Shown here: positions 57,001 through 60,000 of the stretch, in pieces
Layout of the letters: each line of letters begins with the position of its first letter
How positions within the stretch are numbered: position 1 is the stretch's first letter
NCBI GenBank assembly: GCA_030268105.1
Contig: BSDZ01000080.1
Span: 3,411,501 to 3,475,500, forward strand
Direction of reading: 5' to 3'
From: Volvox africanus
Lineage: Eukaryota > Chlorophyta > Chlorophyceae > Chlamydomonadales > Volvocaceae
DNA length: 64,000 nt
Program-made: the position numbers and the translations under genes
Notes under the pieces: model-generated
What the model saw: the letters and a program-made list of their open reading frames with translations, nothing else
Database searches by the model: none
What the model was told of the DNA's origin: nothing

Positions 57001-60000
57001 AGTTCCCGGTCAGCCATGTGTTGCAGCATTGTACGACAGTATTACAGTACGTGCTGTGGGTCAATGTACGGTCCCCCTAGTAGGTTGTTTATGGCGTGGA
57101 TCATGCAGAGCTCTTTCTGCTATTGCTCATGGTAAAGGGTGTCATCTGGGTTGTGCGGGTTTGTCATTATCGGCCATGTGACTTGTTTTGATGGGGCCCC
57201 GGGTCCTGTTAGCAGCCACGCTCGTGTGTTGGTAAGGGTACGGGGTCGCTCGGTTCGCGTGATTTCATCTTGTGGGCCCGCACATTGGGTGCTTTCCGTT
57301 CCTTCAGGGTGTCCCTCTGTCCCTGGAGCGGGGTCTCTATCCCAACTGGCAGTAGTTATCAGTGTAACGATGAGGGTTATTGTGGTACCAAACATCGTGT
57401 TCTGCGGTATCACCAAGCCGACTATCAGACAGATGTGTATCAGCCAGCTTGCATGTCCCTTTAGCCCTGGTATGTACTTCAGGCCTTTACCAATTGCGGG
57501 GATACTGATAGACAGAATGGGAACTGTTGGGGCTGCTGTGGCCAGCTGTACACATAGTGTGACCAGTGTGGCTGCTGACACCATTATCTGCCTAGTCGCC
57601 AATGGGTGCTGACCTGCACACTTGATTGTTTCAGCAACATAGATTGCGCAGGCGAGAGCCAGGTCTATTGCTATGGGTACGGCGCTGGCTGCTATTCGTT
57701 TAGTGAAGTGTCGTAAACTCCAAATCAGTCCAACTGTTAGTAACGTTAAACGGATGGCTAAGTCCAGTGGTCTCAGTGCTACCGCACAGGCAAGGGGCGC
57801 TGACAGCATAGCCGCAAGTAGGATCACGTTGCCTGTCTGTTGCAGGGATCTCCCTTTGCTTCGATTCCACTGTCTTGCTGCTCTGTTGACTTTGTAGAGT
57901 GCATACGTTACCCCAAGGCCGGCAATGATACTGTACCCAATGAGGATCATAATTTCGAGATCGTGCAGCAGCGCTTTAATGGTATGGGTTATTAGGTGCC
58001 CACCTACGCGCATGACATCCCCTGGCAGGTGCACACCGGTCTGTGTGCTTCTTCCCCGCATAACATAAGGCAGAAAGGCTTTCTGGATGCCGCGTGATGA
58101 GATCCGTGGGCTAGCTGATCCAAGCATCGTCCCTGCAGTCGAAGGTGGCGAGTTCTGGCGTGTGTAATGCAGTTGTGGGGCATTCCCTGTACGGCCAAGG
58201 TTGTCCAGCATTCGCCCAGCAACTTTCACACCTCCTTGGGCTGTGACCTTGATGTCGGGTGGTTGTTTAATGGATCTTCTTAGATGTTCCCATAATCCTA
58301 TTCGTGGCTTATCGTGGGCTTTGTTGGTTACTAGGTCATTCGCTCGCAAGTTTCTTGGGTCTTCCAAGTCCTTGCCTTCGCGGTTGCAGCATTTTCCAGA
58401 GACCATTCTAGTGTTGCAATTTGTGATTGGAACGATGTATTTTTCTGTTAGGTGTATATAGTCAGAAGCTGCTCCTCGAGAAGAGTAGTCTGTTCCAGGC
58501 GTCCTTCCACAGGTTCTGTTTGTAACGTATCTTAGAGAACTATCATGTATGTGGAATGCTTTTTCACAGAAGTCGTCATCTGCTGGGCAAGAGTTGCTCT
58601 GGCTGAGGTCCTGTGCTCGATGGTCTCCCTTCAGACCCATATCCTGGTCTTCACGAGCTGACTCTGAGAAGTAGGAATACGCATTTACGGCCTTTTGCTT
58701 GGTCTCAGTTGATGATGAAGCCTGGGCTTCCCGGATTTAGATCATTGGCAGCGTCCGCTCGGGACTTATCGCTGCTGTTGAAATTCGATTGTTTGCTGCG
58801 TTCTTTTCGTGACCCCTCCTGTAAGCGCGTCCCTTATGTGGCACGTTCCTGCACGTACGATCCCGTTCGTCGACTGACGAGGGGGGGTGACAGGAAACCA
58901 CGGGTTCCACCGCTTCCAGAGCCAGGCTGTCACAGAACGCTGTTATCAGCTTGCAGAGTGTTAGGCATAGCAGAACGCGACAGATTGCGGACTTTCGCCT
59001 CACCTTTCGCTGACTTACCATTTTCAAATTTCAGCAGCTCGCCTTGTTGTTATTGGACGCTTTTATGTTATATATCTTCCAATTTATGTATTGAGAATGT
59101 GCATTCGACTGTAAGTTATATCTCTTCTTCTCAACGAGGGTAACCTGAACGATTATACGACTACGGGGTCAACCCCTTTATGCTTATCACTCCATTGAGA
59201 TAAGGTCGTCAGTGATCCACTTAAAACCATATCTATATGTATATGTATATATGTATGTATTTATGTATGTAGAGATAGATAGATAGATATGGATATAGAT
59301 ATAGATATAGATATAGATATAGATATAGATATAGATATGTGTTTGTGTACATGCATGGTTGCTGGCCCCCTGGCTCTCGAGTCGTTAGAACACATGGGGC
59401 CCCCTTAGCAGCAAGCAAAGCCAAATAAAGCCAGTGGCTAGTAATGCGATGATGATTTATTGGCTGCTTCCTGTTGTAGGGTCGCGCGGGCCAAGCAAGC
59501 AACTAACCTGCTGCTGCCCAGCCACACCCCTGTTTAGCTACTAGATCGATAGGCCCTGTTGATGACCCGATCGAGCCCCTCATTCGGGTCCGTCGTCCCG
59601 ACTTCAACAACAGGCAGGGGTACGGATCCATACATTAAGATACTGATGAAGAAATAAAAATGAATGAAGATTGCGACAGCAGCTACGAAGGACTAAATGA
59701 CGATAACCTCTCCCAGGTACGTAACGATAGCGAAGCAAGGCCGACAGTCCCTCCCTCGCCCCCAAAGTCCCTCGCTCCCAATCCAGTAGGTAGTTGTCAC
59801 GTACGTACGTACCTGCAGTAACCTGCTGATTACCAGGAAAGGGTCCGGCCTTGCAAGCAGCACACGCGGAGGGTGAACGTTCCCTGCCCGGATTTGAAAC
59901 CTGTGAAACGTATGCATGTACATTACGAACGAACATTTTGTTGTAATTAATTGCTTCTTTTACGTACTTGCTTGTGTATACATGTGCACGTATGTAGGAA

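Larger units (their letters stand above)
49034..59216 (-). mobile_element. LINE2: long non-LTR retrotransposon, 10.2 kb, minus strand
   Basis: Flanked by a 15-bp duplication CCACTTAAAACCATA (49019-49033, 59217-59231). The 3' end on the minus strand finishes in a short TTATTA-type tail. The 5' UTR is about 190 nt. ORF1 59027-56424 and ORF2 56553-49184 overlap by 130 nt in different frames. Because both ends fit the duplication, this insertion is full length at its ends. It has lost the RT core and carries nonsense codons. It lies in sense in copine intron 5. Confidence 0.85.

Noticed and set aside
57042..58739. Genetic code with TAA/TAG read as Gln (three TAA/TAG stops in LINE2 ORF1, TAG in E5, LINE1 and copine)
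   Set aside because: Long intact frames such as E5 pol (over 1000 codons) and LINE2 ORF2 (1595 codons) are rich in Gln coded only by CAA/CAG, and no TAA/TAG occurs inside them. Under a recoded genome many would be expected. The copine TAG sits at a Leu position.
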